This document shows, piece after piece, positions 43,096 to 52,923 of a DNA stretch of 64,000 nt. The DNA is from Zygnema cylindricum. Taxonomy: Eukaryota; Streptophyta; Zygnematophyceae; Zygnematales; Zygnemataceae. The translations under genes and the position numbers were made by a program. Under the pieces are notes generated by a model. It worked only from the letters and a program-made list of their open reading frames with translations, was not told the origin of the DNA and searched no databases. How positions within the stretch are numbered: the stretch's first letter is position 1; the number at the start of each line of letters is the position of its first letter. Where the stretch lies: the NCBI GenBank assembly GCA_037447655.1, contig JBBHKE010000516.1, forward strand, positions 155,322-219,321, in the 5' to 3' direction.

Positions 43096-44689
43096 TTTAT
43101 CGGAAGTACAAAATTTTGAAAATGGGGGAGTGAAAAATAAAATGATAAAGAGAAAAAATTGGAGGTGGCCATGGGATATCGAAAAAAAATAAACAAATAA
43201 AAGAAAATGAATGAATAAATATAAAATAAAATAATAATAAAAAAAGAATTGTTTTCGGGGTAGTGGATCTTAATTCGAGGAGGATTAGGAGGGTGTTTTT
43301 TTAGGCAAGGGTGGGAGAGGAGGAGAGGAGAGGGCAAGAGAGAGGGAGGGAGAGAGGGAGAGAGGGGGAGAGGGAGAGAGTGGGAGAGGGAGAGGAGAGG
43401 GGGAGGGGGAGGGGGAGGGAGGACGATTGTTTAATGGGTATTTGGGGAGTTAAAGGGTGGACCCATTAGCATTTTGTTTTTCTCTTTTTTTCTATCCCTC
43501 TCTCTTTCTCTTTCTAAAACGAGGATTGAGCAATCAAGGTGTATATATGTGAAAAATACCTTCTCTCTGAAGAAATAGAAAAAAAACAAAAAATGGGAAA
43601 TTATAAACAAAAAAAATATTTTATATAAACGCCACGAGTTTTCTAAGTTCGAAATTAAAAATCTGTCTTTAAAAACAGCAAAGAAAGGATTATTTTCACC
43701 CAACGGTGGGGATGAATTGTCCAATATAATGGAGCATAAAAATTAGAAAAAAAATAGTAGTAATAAACAAATAAATAAATAAAATAAAATCAAATCTCTT
43801 TGTATTTTCAAATAGACCATCTCTTTGTATTTTTTAATAAACTATCTTCTCGTACTTTAAAATGAACTGTCTCTTTGTATTTTTATATCTCCTACTATTT
43901 TAAAATAAAATAATACTTTGTATGTAACGTTGAACATCAACCTTATATTTCCCATAACTCTACCAGAAAAAATAACAAACTCATCATCATGGAGACGACA
44001 ATTTCGCTACAAATCAATTAGTGTTGTGTAGTAATAAATTAAAGTGGATGTGAAAATATCATAAAAACTTCAGATTTTAAATGAGATTCTTTGTCAAGAT
44101 TTTTGTGTATCGACCCAAAAAAAAAAAATCAAAAGAAATTTTGAAAAAACTTGATATATTATATATAATATATATAATTTAATATATTGTATACATATAT
44201 CGAAATATTTAAATGTCAGGAATTGCGATCAACGAATTTGTGGTTCCAAATAAAAAAAAAACTTCGGCAAAATGGAGGGAGGGGGGGAAGGGGGGAGGGG
44301 GGGGAGGGGGGGAGGGGGGGGAGGGAGGGAGGGAGGGGATCAGTATAAATTTTAATAAGAACCAATATTTATGTGTGAAATGTTCATTCTAAGGTGCCTG
44401 TGTCTGTGATTAAGGAGGTAAAATACATTCACGGTGTACCGTACAGCATGGGGTTTCGAACAAGCCTCCACACATTTTGTCATTTGTGGCACCTTCGGCA
44501 CCTCGCGGGATCGGGTATGTGAATAGGGCTCATATGTTTAGGGTCATTTATTATTTGTTTTTTAAAAATTAAAAGAACAAAAAGTCTAAAACAGATAAAA
44601 TAAACCCTAAACATACGGTCATGCGGAGAAAACGGGAGGTCGGGGCGACGTGGATGCCTTCGAAAACTAGACCTTTTGCTTCGAAAACT
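43096..44689. other. No gene recognised; low-complexity tracts
   Basis: GGGAGA tract at 43320-43425, G-rich tract at 44270-44338, and an AT-rich palindrome near 44150-44200. No exon is seen. Confidence 0.55.
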
Positions 44690-44758
44690 CATAATCGGAC
44701 GGTCGACGTTGTCACCCAAAAGTTTGGAGAATCTTGACGAATCTCCAGTAATCATGTT

Positions 44759-44805
<47 letters not shown>

Positions 44806-44982
44806 AAAAAAACAAAAAAAAAAACAGTACGGCCTTTTACGGCAATGAGTTGGATCTGTACGTAAATGCACTTTTTCAAGTTAACAACCCCACTTTTCGC
44901 CTGATGGAGGTTCACCCTCAATCAACCCGGTCTGTAGAGTAGGTCGTACGATTACAGACACGTCCAATGGAACTTGACCCTT
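44690..44982. mobile_element. Right-end fragments of family-3 elements with a 42-A run
   Basis: GGAGAATCTTGACGAATCTC, an A-run (44763-44804), CAGTACGGCCTTTTACGG and CCCCACTTTTCGCCTGATGG parallel the right part of 45033-45830. A further right end (CCAATGGAACTTGACCCT) lies at 44964-44981. Confidence 0.65.
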
Positions 44983-45032
44983 AGTGTTATTAACGCTAAT
45001 TGGGAATTTCAAAATTTTCAAAATTAACATTT

Positions 45033-45830
45033 AGGGTAACCTTCCATCAGGCGTTCCCAGTAATCGTACGAACACGTTTACTGGGAGTAAAATTTGTAGC
45101 ACCCTTCCATCAGGTCGTGCCAGTGAATGAGGTGTTAGATTGCGATTGGTACCACGTAGGACCTTTTGAGCCGCCCAGGAATAATCATCATTTCCAAAAG
45201 GACAAAATCGCAGCTGCGTATGTGTACGGGCGGACGCCGATTAAAATATCTAGTAGCGTCACGCTAATGTACAATCTGAACGTTCTTACGGTTGTTGTGG
45301 TATCAACGGCCACGAAAACCGTTGCAAAATTAAAGTCTGTACAAATGTCCAAGGATGTACCATTTGTACGTAAATCGCTGTATCGCACATTTATGAAGGA
45401 GACGTCACAGGATGTCCTACAAACAAAGTTTTTTTTGTCGTCGACCATACAACCAAGATTTTTTTGTCGTCGAACAGGCTGGCTTTCATGTCACACGGTA
45501 CACTCCAATTGCCACATGTAAGTTTATTAATTCACGTCTGTCGTGGATCGACTCTGACTTTACAAGTGGACCAAAACACGCGTCCAGTAATCACAAACTC
45601 TCCTCCCGAGGACAGTTGGAGGAGACTAGCTACGTACTGGAAACAAGAAGCGTTTGCGTCGAAAATTGAAAATCGGACGGTGGTAGTTCTCTCCAAGAAG
45701 TCTGGAGAATCTCAACGAATTTTTAGTAAACATCTTTTGAAAAAAAAAAAAAAAAAACAGTACGGCCTAGTACGGAACGGTACTTTCTCCAGTAAACAAC
45801 CCCACTTTTCGCCTGATGGAAGGTTACCCT
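45033..45830. mobile_element. AGGGTA-TIR element, CATCAGGCG variant
   Basis: Left AGGGTAACCTTCCATCAGGC, right GCCTGATGGAAGGTTACCCT: a perfect 20-bp inverted repeat. Total 798 bp. The frames inside (for example 45000-45521) have no recognisable domain and no transposase motif is visible. Confidence 0.88.
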
Positions 45831-45848
45831 TATTCTAATTTTTTACTA

Positions 45849-46040
45849 AGGGTGGCGTTCCATTAGACGAAAAGTGGGGTAGTTTACAGAAATCGACGCA
45901 TGTTCATACCAAGCCGTAGCGCTTACTTTGTTTTTATGTGCGAATAACATTATAGAGAATCTTGCCAAAATTCTCCAAAGATCTGGGAGGTAACAATGAC
46001 CGTTGGATATTTTTTCGCGAAGCATTCCTTTCGAAAGTTT
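45849..46040. mobile_element. Left-end fragment of a family-3 element
   Basis: AGGGTGGCGTTCCATTAGAC, then GAAAAGTGGGG and GAATCTTGCCAAAATTCTCC; no right end is found. Confidence 0.6.
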
Positions 46041-46046
46041 CTGAAA

Positions 46047-46083
46047 ATGGTGATGTACCTTGTCGAGGTACATCACCATTTAC
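46047..46083. repeat. Perfect 16-bp-arm hairpin
   Basis: AAATGGTGATGTACCT and AGGTACATCACCATTT are exact inverse complements separated by TGTCG. Confidence 0.9.
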
Positions 46084-46562
46084 AGAAAAAATTGAGCCGC
46101 GACACGTTGGATAATGAATGTACGTGTCAAGACGGCAACCAACGGAAATCGAAAAATATCGCACATGATACATCCATTCAAAAATCCTAACCGAAATCAC
46201 AAAAGTAATCTCGTAAAGAACTTTCGTCACGCTATTTTTGTCAGAGCCCATTCGTCACACTATTTGTGGCAACGCTCGTTCGTCACGTGAAAAAACAGAA
46301 AGTAAAAAAGACAAAAACTTTAAAAAAATTGATTTGGTATTTGACAAGGCGCTTCAAATAGTACACAAATTACGTCGTACGATGACCTTGTCCACACGTA
46401 CATGGCACGCAAATGAAGATTTCAACTTGAAGCTGGTCGGTGAGAAAATTATTTGACGATTTTTGATATATGATCTTATCTTACGTGGTCTCATTCAATT
46501 CTGAGCACGTGGATTACAAACTCTGCGCGCAGATAGAACATCGTTCAAAATGTAGCATCTTA
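46084..46562. other. No gene recognised
   Basis: Contains short repeats of TTCGTCAC and no coding motif. Confidence 0.4.
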
Positions 46563-46671
46563 TACACCGTGAATCGCTATTAGCGTAATGAAATAGATAG
46601 CGTAATGAAACAATTAGCGTTATTTACGCTAATTGGGAATTTCAGTTTTTTCCAAAAAAATATTTATTATA

Positions 46672-47961
46672 AGGGAATTGCTAATCGTAGTGACAATTTT
46701 TGTTGCGAGCAGGTACACCGTGAATTGCTATTAGCTTTCATGACTCTAATTGAGGTACCCCGCTTTTTTAGGCAAATTCCCAAATATAATTAATCATTCT
46801 AAATGTTTGTGAACATTATTTGAGGTACCCCACCTAATAGGGTTCATAACTGTAATATAGTGCCCTTCTAAATAATGTGGCGTATGGTAAGTCAGATCCG
46901 TATTGTTTTGTACTTTTTCAAGGAAAAAATTACAGAAAATATGTTTACGCTAACGCGCACGCATGTAAATGTGTTTTGGAAAAAATGACGTGGATGTCAC
47001 GAAAACGCGACGGAGTACGATTTGAACAATTTCGTACATGCACATATTTTAGTGTGAAGATATTATGCGCCGCAATTATTACAAAGCAGTTTAAAATTTA
47101 GAGTTAATGATAAATTAGAATAAATATTCTTTTGGAAAAAACTGAAATTCCCAATTAGCGTAAATAACGCTAATTATTTCATTACGCTAATAGCAATTCA
47201 CGATGTAGTTGTCAAAAATTGTACATTTGAATTACAGTATAGTTCAAGTTACGTACCATTGAGTTCAGATTTGATGGTCAATCTATAGAACAACTTTGAC
47301 TTGCAAAATATTGTAACGACGGTTAAAAAAGTGTCGCGCTTGCGAAACGTCGACCGTCATAAAAAAAAAAAAAAATTAACACGGCAGGTGCATGTTTACA
47401 GACAAAACTGCGGCAGCCACGTGTAAATAAAATGGTTGCGCAGAGGTAGTTTCTCACTTCACGTGAGCTCCACTGTGAGAACACATACTAACATTTAACT
47501 TAGGGTGGCCTTCCATTAGCGAAAAAGTTGGGTTATTTACCAAGGGTTGTAAAGTCTCGTACAGGTCCGACATTTTTTTTTTTAAGTTCAACATAACGGT
47601 TCGCGATTAGATTCCATTTTTGCGGGTAAGTTAAATGTCAGTATGTGCTCACACAGTGCAGCTCAGGTGAAGTGAGAACTACCTGCGCGCAGCCATTTTA
47701 TTTACATGTAGTTGCCGCAATTTTGTTACTGTAAACTTGCACCGATCGTGTGAATTGTTTTTTCTAAGACGGTCGACGTTCGCAAGTTCGACACTTTTTT
47801 AACAGTCGTTACAATATTTCGCCAGTCAAAGTTGTTCAACGGATTGACCATCAAATCTAAACCAAAAAGTACGTAACTTGTACTACATTGTACTTCAAAT
47901 TACAATTTCTGACAAACTATTTGCGCGCAACAAAAATTGTCTCTACGATTAGCAATTCCCT
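46672..47961. mobile_element. Foldback element (family 6), copy 2, carrying insertions
   Basis: Ends AGGGAATTGCTAATCG and CGATTAGCAATTCCCT are as in 16180-17019. The flanking TATTATA at 46665-46671 and 47962-47968 is a perfect 7-bp target duplication. Element Y sits in the left arm and a family-3 fragment (about 47503-47640) in the centre. Confidence 0.88.
46714..47207. mobile_element. TACACC-family element Y with TA target duplication
   Basis: Left TACACCGTGAATTGCTATTA, right TAATAGCAATTCACGATGTA. The intact foldback at 16180 reads GCAGGTAGTTGTC here, so the empty site is known: Y inserted at TA and duplicated it (GCAGG-TA ... TA-GTTGTC). Confidence 0.85.
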
Positions 47962-48255
47962 TATTATAATTTATCATTAACTCTAATTTTAAACTGCTTT
48001 GTAAAAATTGTCGGCGCATAATATCATCACACTAAAATATGAAATTGTTCAAATCGTACGCCGTCTTGTTTTTGTGACATCCACATCATTTTTTCCAGAA
48101 CACATGTACATGTGCGCCCGTAAGCGTAAATACTTTTTTATTACAATTATATTTGAAAAATTACAAAACAATACGGATCTGACAGTTTGTACACCACAAT
48201 ATTTCAAATGGGCACTATATTACAATTATGAACCCTATTATATGGGGTTCCTGTA

Positions 48256-49227
48256 AGAGTAATAGTAGATCGAACTTGTTCGTAAATGAGTATTTTAAAT
48301 TTACAAAAATAGAGTGTTGAATTTAGTAGACGTCCGCGAAAGACTCGCACGATTTGAAGTTGTGTTTTAAAAGATATAGCGATTGGTGTATTTAGGCGAA
48401 AGCGCGAGGTCAAAATAACGAGTGGGTGTTCATTTTAACGGGTTAAGGGTCAAACAAACCGCGGAATTTCAGGCGCATGTTAAAAAAATAAAAAATAAAT
48501 ATATATTTCGATTGGCACGCACCATGGTTCGTTTCGTACAATTTTTAGTACGAAACTTCAGTATCACTTCATAGAATTTCGTGAGTAGTTTCGCGTGTGA
48601 AATTTGGGACGCACGTTCGTGCGAAGTCGCGTTTCGTTTGGCGCGCAATTTTGCCCGTAAATGATACGTAGTGAAATGTAGCGTTTGATTGGTTTGTAAA
48701 TCCTACGTAGTTAGTAAGAGAATTCACACGTTTTTGCATTGGTTAGTTTGAGTCCTAGCTGATCAATGAAAGGGCCAGGTAAAACCTGTTCAACGGAGCG
48801 TTGACTCTGGCCTGACTAGTCCAGGGTGGTGATGGATAAATAGGGAAGTCAAAGAGAAGAGTAGACATCTTTTCCTTTGGAAAAGTTTGTGGAAATTCTG
48901 ACTGATCTTGGTCCTGAGCGAATAATACCAAATTAGAGCAATGGCATTTTTGCACTGAAATCTATTACTAGCTAAGTAGTGTTTTAGTAGTATTTGATAT
49001 AATTATTAACAATGGAGAGTAGTGGAAAACACTTTAAAAGAAGGGTTGAGCCACGACGGCAAGAGACCAATCTAATGTTATGTGGACAAAAGCTTCTTCT
49101 AATTTAAAGTCTATCTTTATGTAAGTGCTTTCCAATGTGAATGTGTAATTTTCCAATGTGTGGAATATTTGGTTGAAATTGGTTGTAGTAATGGGATTTC
49201 ATGAGAGATAGGAAATCCTATTAGATA
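48256..49227. other. No gene recognised; presumably includes the LTR before the PBS at 49228
   Basis: 48900-49227 precedes a retrotransposon PBS and ends GAAATCCTATTAGATA, so its last few hundred bases may be an LTR; no second copy is available to set the boundary. Confidence 0.4.
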
Positions 49228-49239
49228 TGGTATCAAAGC
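49228..49239 (+). other. Primer-binding site of an LTR retrotransposon
   Basis: TGGTATCAAAGC matches 11 of 12 bases of the plant initiator-Met tRNA PBS (TGGTATCAGAGC). A gag remnant follows on the same strand. Confidence 0.6.
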
Positions 49240-50016
49240 TTTGGTAAGAAGCCAAGGAGAAGCTTGCTCACCCGCAAATTGATTGCCGTGACCGGTGAGG
49301 GTGCTCTGACCTGTGTCGGTGGAACCACAATGTGAAGTGGTAGGGGATAAGAGGGAAATTAAGTGACCATATTGCCAGCGGCCGTTGGTAAGATGTGGGG
49401 CATGCTTAGGTCCTAAGGACTAAGGCGGGTGGGAAGTGTAGCCACCGCTAAAACTCACTCCAATTACCTAGAGGCCAAACAAACATGCCTTCTCCTAGCA
49501 ATGAATCATGTGTTAAGGAAGGGCTTGAAGCCATAAAGGGTGAGGATATGAGGTGAGATTTGAAAAGATCTTGATGTTGTGGCAAATGGGAAATTTGCTA
49601 ATGGATAGTACTTTAATTCTTCAAGAGCAAAGGAGTCCAAAAATGACTTAAAACTTTTCAAACCTTAAATTGTTACCTTTGAGAGCTTTTCAATTTTGTT
49701 GTCAAAAATTTATGGTTGAATCTTACCTTTAACAGCTTTAAATTTTGTTGCTGCAAAATTTGTGAGGAAATTTTTACTTTTTGCATCAATGTTTGGGAAA
49801 TTGAAGAATTGAATTTGCTCTAAATACTTTCAATGTGTTATTGATTTCTCAGATTTTGATCTTTTTCAAAAGATTTGTTAAGGAGAAGAAGTCTTGGATT
49901 GGAGCAATCAAAGGACTTCAAACTTGCAACAAATTTCTTTGAGAATTTTTATTCTATCTTTCTTTTTGCTCGATTTCATTTTGTGATGATGGTAAATTCT
50001 GCATGAAAACGTGAAA
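49240..50016 (+). mobile_element. Leader region of the Ty3-like element
   Basis: Between PBS and gag remnant; includes repeated TTGAGAGCTTTTCAATTTTG-type phrases near 49680-49750. No open frame of note. Confidence 0.4.
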
Positions 50017-50870
50017 TAGAGAATACTTTGAATGTTTTGAAGAAGCATACTGTGAAATTGGACAAAATATTTAATAAGCATGCTTCTGTTGTGGATGAAA
50101 CAATATCTGAATTGAAAAGTGAATTGAAGAATGTTAAAGAAAATTAGAATGTTTCAAATCAGAAATTGGACGAGCTAACTAATTTAATTCACACCAAAAA
50201 TGATGTTAATGACCAAAAGAATGAGAGTAGTAAGAGAAATGCCAGTTTTAGAGAGGATGATCACAATAAAACTAAGAAGATAAGAGATGTGAAGTTGTCT
50301 GTTAGTGAGGCACCATACTTTGATAGTAACCAAATTAATAAGTAATATGCTTTGATTTTTCATATGAAGTATTATTTGGAATCTAGAAATTGTCATTGTG
50401 ATAATTACACTTCTTTTGTTGTTAGCTCTCTGAAAGGTGATCCTCAGATTTGGTATGACACTCAGAAGAGGTCTAATTTGATTCCTAATAATGTTGATTG
50501 GGAAGCTTTTAAAACCGCGATCAACTTGCGTTTATTGTCTGTCAATAATAAATCCAGAATGGAAGAAAAGTGGTAAAAATGTAAGCAAACTGGATTCGTC
50601 AAAGATATATTATGAAATTTAACTCATCTACCATTCATGTCATAGGTTTGACTGATGAAATATCTAAATTGCATTTCTAAAACTGTCTGAATCCTATATT
50701 GAAATCAAAACTGAAACATAACAAAATTATTAATTTGAAGGAATTACAAGATAAGTCATTGGAATTAGAGTATCAGTTGGGGAATATGTTAAAATCACTA
50801 TATTTGGGGGGTATTTTCTAGGTTTGAATAGATTAATAAAAGGCAAAATGAAAAGCGTAGGTAATCTGCC
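50017..50870 (+). pseudogene. Ty3/gypsy-type gag remnant
   Basis: Plus-strand pieces read as a Lys/Asn/Glu-rich coiled-coil-like N-part and then a Retrotrans_gag core. This has SVSEAPYFDSNQIN, MKYYLESRNC, SSLKGDPQIWYDTQKR and NVDWEAFKTAINLRL near 50300-50550, with the usual spacing. Stops interrupt it at about 50145, 50345 and 50575. No zinc knuckle, protease or RT follows before unrelated sequence at about 50870. Confidence 0.75.
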
Positions 50871-50929
50871 TCCACCTCCTCTCTCTACCCCCCATACTTG
50901 TTGTAGTCACTGAAGAAAAGAAAGGGTGG

Positions 50930-51065
50930 TGGAGCCATGGCTACCTCAGCTCCATAGGCAGGACTGAAGAGTGACATAAGTCACTCTCAACAAAAAAGTG
51001 AGTTCGGCAAGACTCGAACCTCCAACCAGCAGAGCGAGGCCTAGCCGTCAGTTGTAACCAGTTTG
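50930..51065 (-). mobile_element. tRNA-derived SINE-like remnant
   Basis: Minus strand carries GGTTCGAGTCT (51020-51010), a near-perfect pol III box B, in a tRNA T-arm-like context ending GCCGAACTCAC. Box A is not convincing. It may be a decayed SINE or tRNA relic. Confidence 0.35.
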
Positions 51066-51269
51066 TGGTAGGAGTTCGTTATAATACATAGGGTTTATAT
51101 TAAATTTAAACAGTATATAGGAAATTTTATCCGATTAACAGATTTTGCGGATGAAAAACATGGAGACTAATGAAAGTATGGTGCGGACCAAAACCCGCAC
51201 AAAACAAATGTACCGGACATTTGTTTCAATGGCTACTATCAAAAGCCGATTAGGATCCGACAGCACATA

Positions 51270-51461
51270 TCATCGCTGAGATCCCGGAATGGCCTCTTTG
51301 GCGATTTTTCGGTGTGACATGACCTGGTGCCACGTGGCAAGATAGCATTTGGAAGCACAAATCCCGGGGAGCATGAGGACGAGTCCCAAAGAGAGAAGCG
51401 TCCACTCCACGACCTTATCGTACACTGGGCGTACAGAAAGAACATCGGCCATAGTACCTTT
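51270..51461 (-). CDS. Possible last exon of a small membrane protein
   Basis: After a good acceptor (TGTACATTGCAG, minus strand) a frame runs 60-odd codons to a TGA: MADVLSVRPVYDKVVEW, then a hydrophobic segment (LLSLGLVLMLPGI), then a basic tail (HRKIAKEAIPGSQR). The LPG after a hydrophobic stretch recalls TMEM230/134-type proteins, but the following Gly-Tyr motif of that family is missing, so this is only a guess. Upstream exons would lie above 51461 and were not found. It could be a complete small exon starting at its own Met. Confidence 0.35.
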   Translation of the reverse strand, partial: KGTMADVLSVRPVYDKVVEWTLLSLGLVLMLPGICASKCYLATWHQVMSHRKIAKEAIPGSQR

Positions 51462-51479
51462 CTGCAATGTACAATCATC

Positions 51480-52043
51480 TGATTAGAGCGTACTTGAGTA
51501 GATAGAGGTTGTGAGAGGGGTTTAGGACTTATATAATATAGGAGGTAGGCGCCTCTCTCCCAAATAGGCTTGTATAAATCTTGGCATCTTTGCCACTTTA
51601 TAACTAATTGTCTCGTTGGGCTATTTCTGTGATACTTTTTGCTGCGGAATTAGGGGAGTCCAGACTGCACAGAGGTGCGGTCAGATTGTCTACTTGCCTA
51701 CTAGGGTAGCAGTGGTCTTAGTTGAAAGTGGGTCAATCAAAAACTGCCAAGAAGTGTCCTAAATTTGTAGTCCAATAAGGGATACAAAATTACAATATAA
51801 TCGGCCCACCCTCTAGGTGCCCACCTTCAACAAATTTGGGTTTATTTATTGGGAAGCCATGATGACAAGGACTTTGTGTGAAAAACGATATTGGGGTATT
51901 GTCAGTGGACAAGTGAAACGTCCACCTGAGGGAACTCGGCTAGGGTTTGGTGGAGTGAGGTTTTTTGCAGCGTCATCTGTTCCAACGGAGGAGGCAAACA
52001 ATGGGGACAAAACTGTGTCCGAAAGAGGGAAAGGGAAAGAGAA
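51480..52043. other. No gene recognised
   Basis: Mixed sequence between the possible exon and the TRIM elements. Confidence 0.4.
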
Positions 52044-52410
52044 CAGTCCAATACGGGGTAGAATATAGAATATCTTTACTCGAGCCACCCGTAATAAATG
52101 GGTACGGATCCGCGAGTCTCTACATTTTACGTAGTGTTGGACGTGCTGAATCCCAAATTCCTAAAAAATCTAATATGGTATCAAAGCCAGCGTGGTTCCG
52201 GATGGTTTGACCAGCTTTCTCGTGAGGGGGGGTGTTGGATTGACACGTAAAGTCGTCCAATACATGGTAGAATATGGAATATCCATACTCGAACAGCCCA
52301 TAAGATACGGGTACCGACTAGCCAGTCTCTGCATCGAGCTGGTGGCAGAGTGGTAGTGCGTTCGCAGCTGAGGTGAAAGTTCCTAGGTTCGAAACCCTGG
52401 CCGACTCAAT
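52044..52410 (+). mobile_element. TRIM-like LTR element B (partial), plus strand
   Basis: Left LTR 52044-52175 (5' truncated and lacking the tRNA-like part), PBS TGGTATCAAAGC at 52176-52187, PPT GAGGGGGGG at 52224-52232, then right LTR from TGTTGGATTGACACG at 52233 to 52410, where it is cut off by element A. The internal region (PBS to PPT inclusive) is 57 bp, exactly as in element A. Confidence 0.8.
52335..52408 (+). ncRNA. tRNA-like unit in the right LTR of element B
   Basis: Box A TGGCAGAGTGG (52343-52353) and box B GGTTCGAAACC (52386-52396), spanning 54 bp; a tRNA has 55. The T-arm pairing is partly kept. A potential pol III promoter. Confidence 0.6.
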
Positions 52411-52464
52411 TATTGATTTCCGTGAAATATGTGATTCGGTATATCCCATACTAGGGAAAGTGAG

Positions 52465-52533
52465 CCCGCCAGGGCACGAACCTATGACCTCTGACTTGAG
52501 TTGTCAGCGCACTAACCACTGAGCCACCAGTTC
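52465..52533 (-). ncRNA. tRNA-like unit in LTR 2 of element A
   Basis: Box A TGGCTCAGTGG (52526-52516) and a weakened box B GGTTCGTGCCC (52482-52472), again 55 bp overall. Only TTT follows, not TTTT. Confidence 0.6.
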
Positions 52534-52746
52534 GATGTAGAGCCTGGCGCGTCCGTACCTATTTCTTTTAGGCGAATTCGAGTGTGATGTATCACATTCT
52601 ACCCCGTATTGAACTGGCATTCACGTGCCAATCCAACACCCCCCCTCACGGGAAGGCCGGTCACACCATCCGAAATCCCACTGGCTCCAATACCATGTTG
52701 ATTTCCGTGAAATCCTGGATTCGGTTGTCCCATACTAGGGAAAAGT

Positions 52747-52818
52747 GAGCCGGCCAGGACTCGAACCCGGAACCTCTGACTTGAGCTGCCAGCGCATTAA
52801 CCACTGTGCCACCAGCGC
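52747..52818 (-). ncRNA. tRNA-like unit in LTR 1 of element A
   Basis: Box A TGGCACAGTGG (52811-52801) and perfect box B GGTTCGAGTCC (52767-52757), spanning 55 bp as in a tRNA. CCGGG/CCTGG forms a T-stem, and the run TTTT (52744-52741), a pol III terminator, follows at once. The anticodon arm is poor, so no isotype is assigned. Same direction as the LTR. Confidence 0.7.
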
Positions 52819-52923
52819 GATGTAGAGCGTGGTAGGTGTGTACCTATTTCTTTTAGGGGGCTTCGAGTGAGACATATCACATTTTACCCCGTATTGAACT
52901 GGCATTCACGTGCCAATCCAACA

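Larger units (their letters stand above)
46563..48255. mobile_element. Nested element stack: TACACC-family element X interrupted by a foldback element
   Basis: X begins TACACCGTGAATCGCTATTA at 46563 and runs to about 46671. It resumes at 47969 (TTTATCATTAACTCTAATTT..) and fades out near 48255. The X segments are the inverse complement of element Y at 46714-47207, so both are of one family. X lost its far terminus. Confidence 0.78.
52411..52923 (-). mobile_element. TRIM-like LTR element A (complete), minus strand
   Basis: Two 228-bp LTRs: 52923-52696 and 52638-52411, starting TGTTGGATTGGCACGTGAAT and ending GAAATCAACA / GAAATCAATA. Between them are only 57 bp: PBS TGGTATTGGAGC (10 of 12 to the initiator-Met PBS) immediately after the first LTR, and PPT GAGGGGGGG immediately before the second. 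No coding. The LTRs differ at scattered positions, so the copy is not recent. Flanks (CATGA and ATTGA) do not form a clear target duplication. Confidence 0.88.

Noticed and set aside
45000-45521. 173-codon plus-strand frame as a transposase
   Set aside because: It runs across the element terminus and has no DDE-type motif or domain; composition follows the element's repeats.
52335-52818. Three functional tRNA genes
   Set aside because: Box A and B are good, but the acceptor and anticodon stems are poor and all three lie at the same place inside LTRs.
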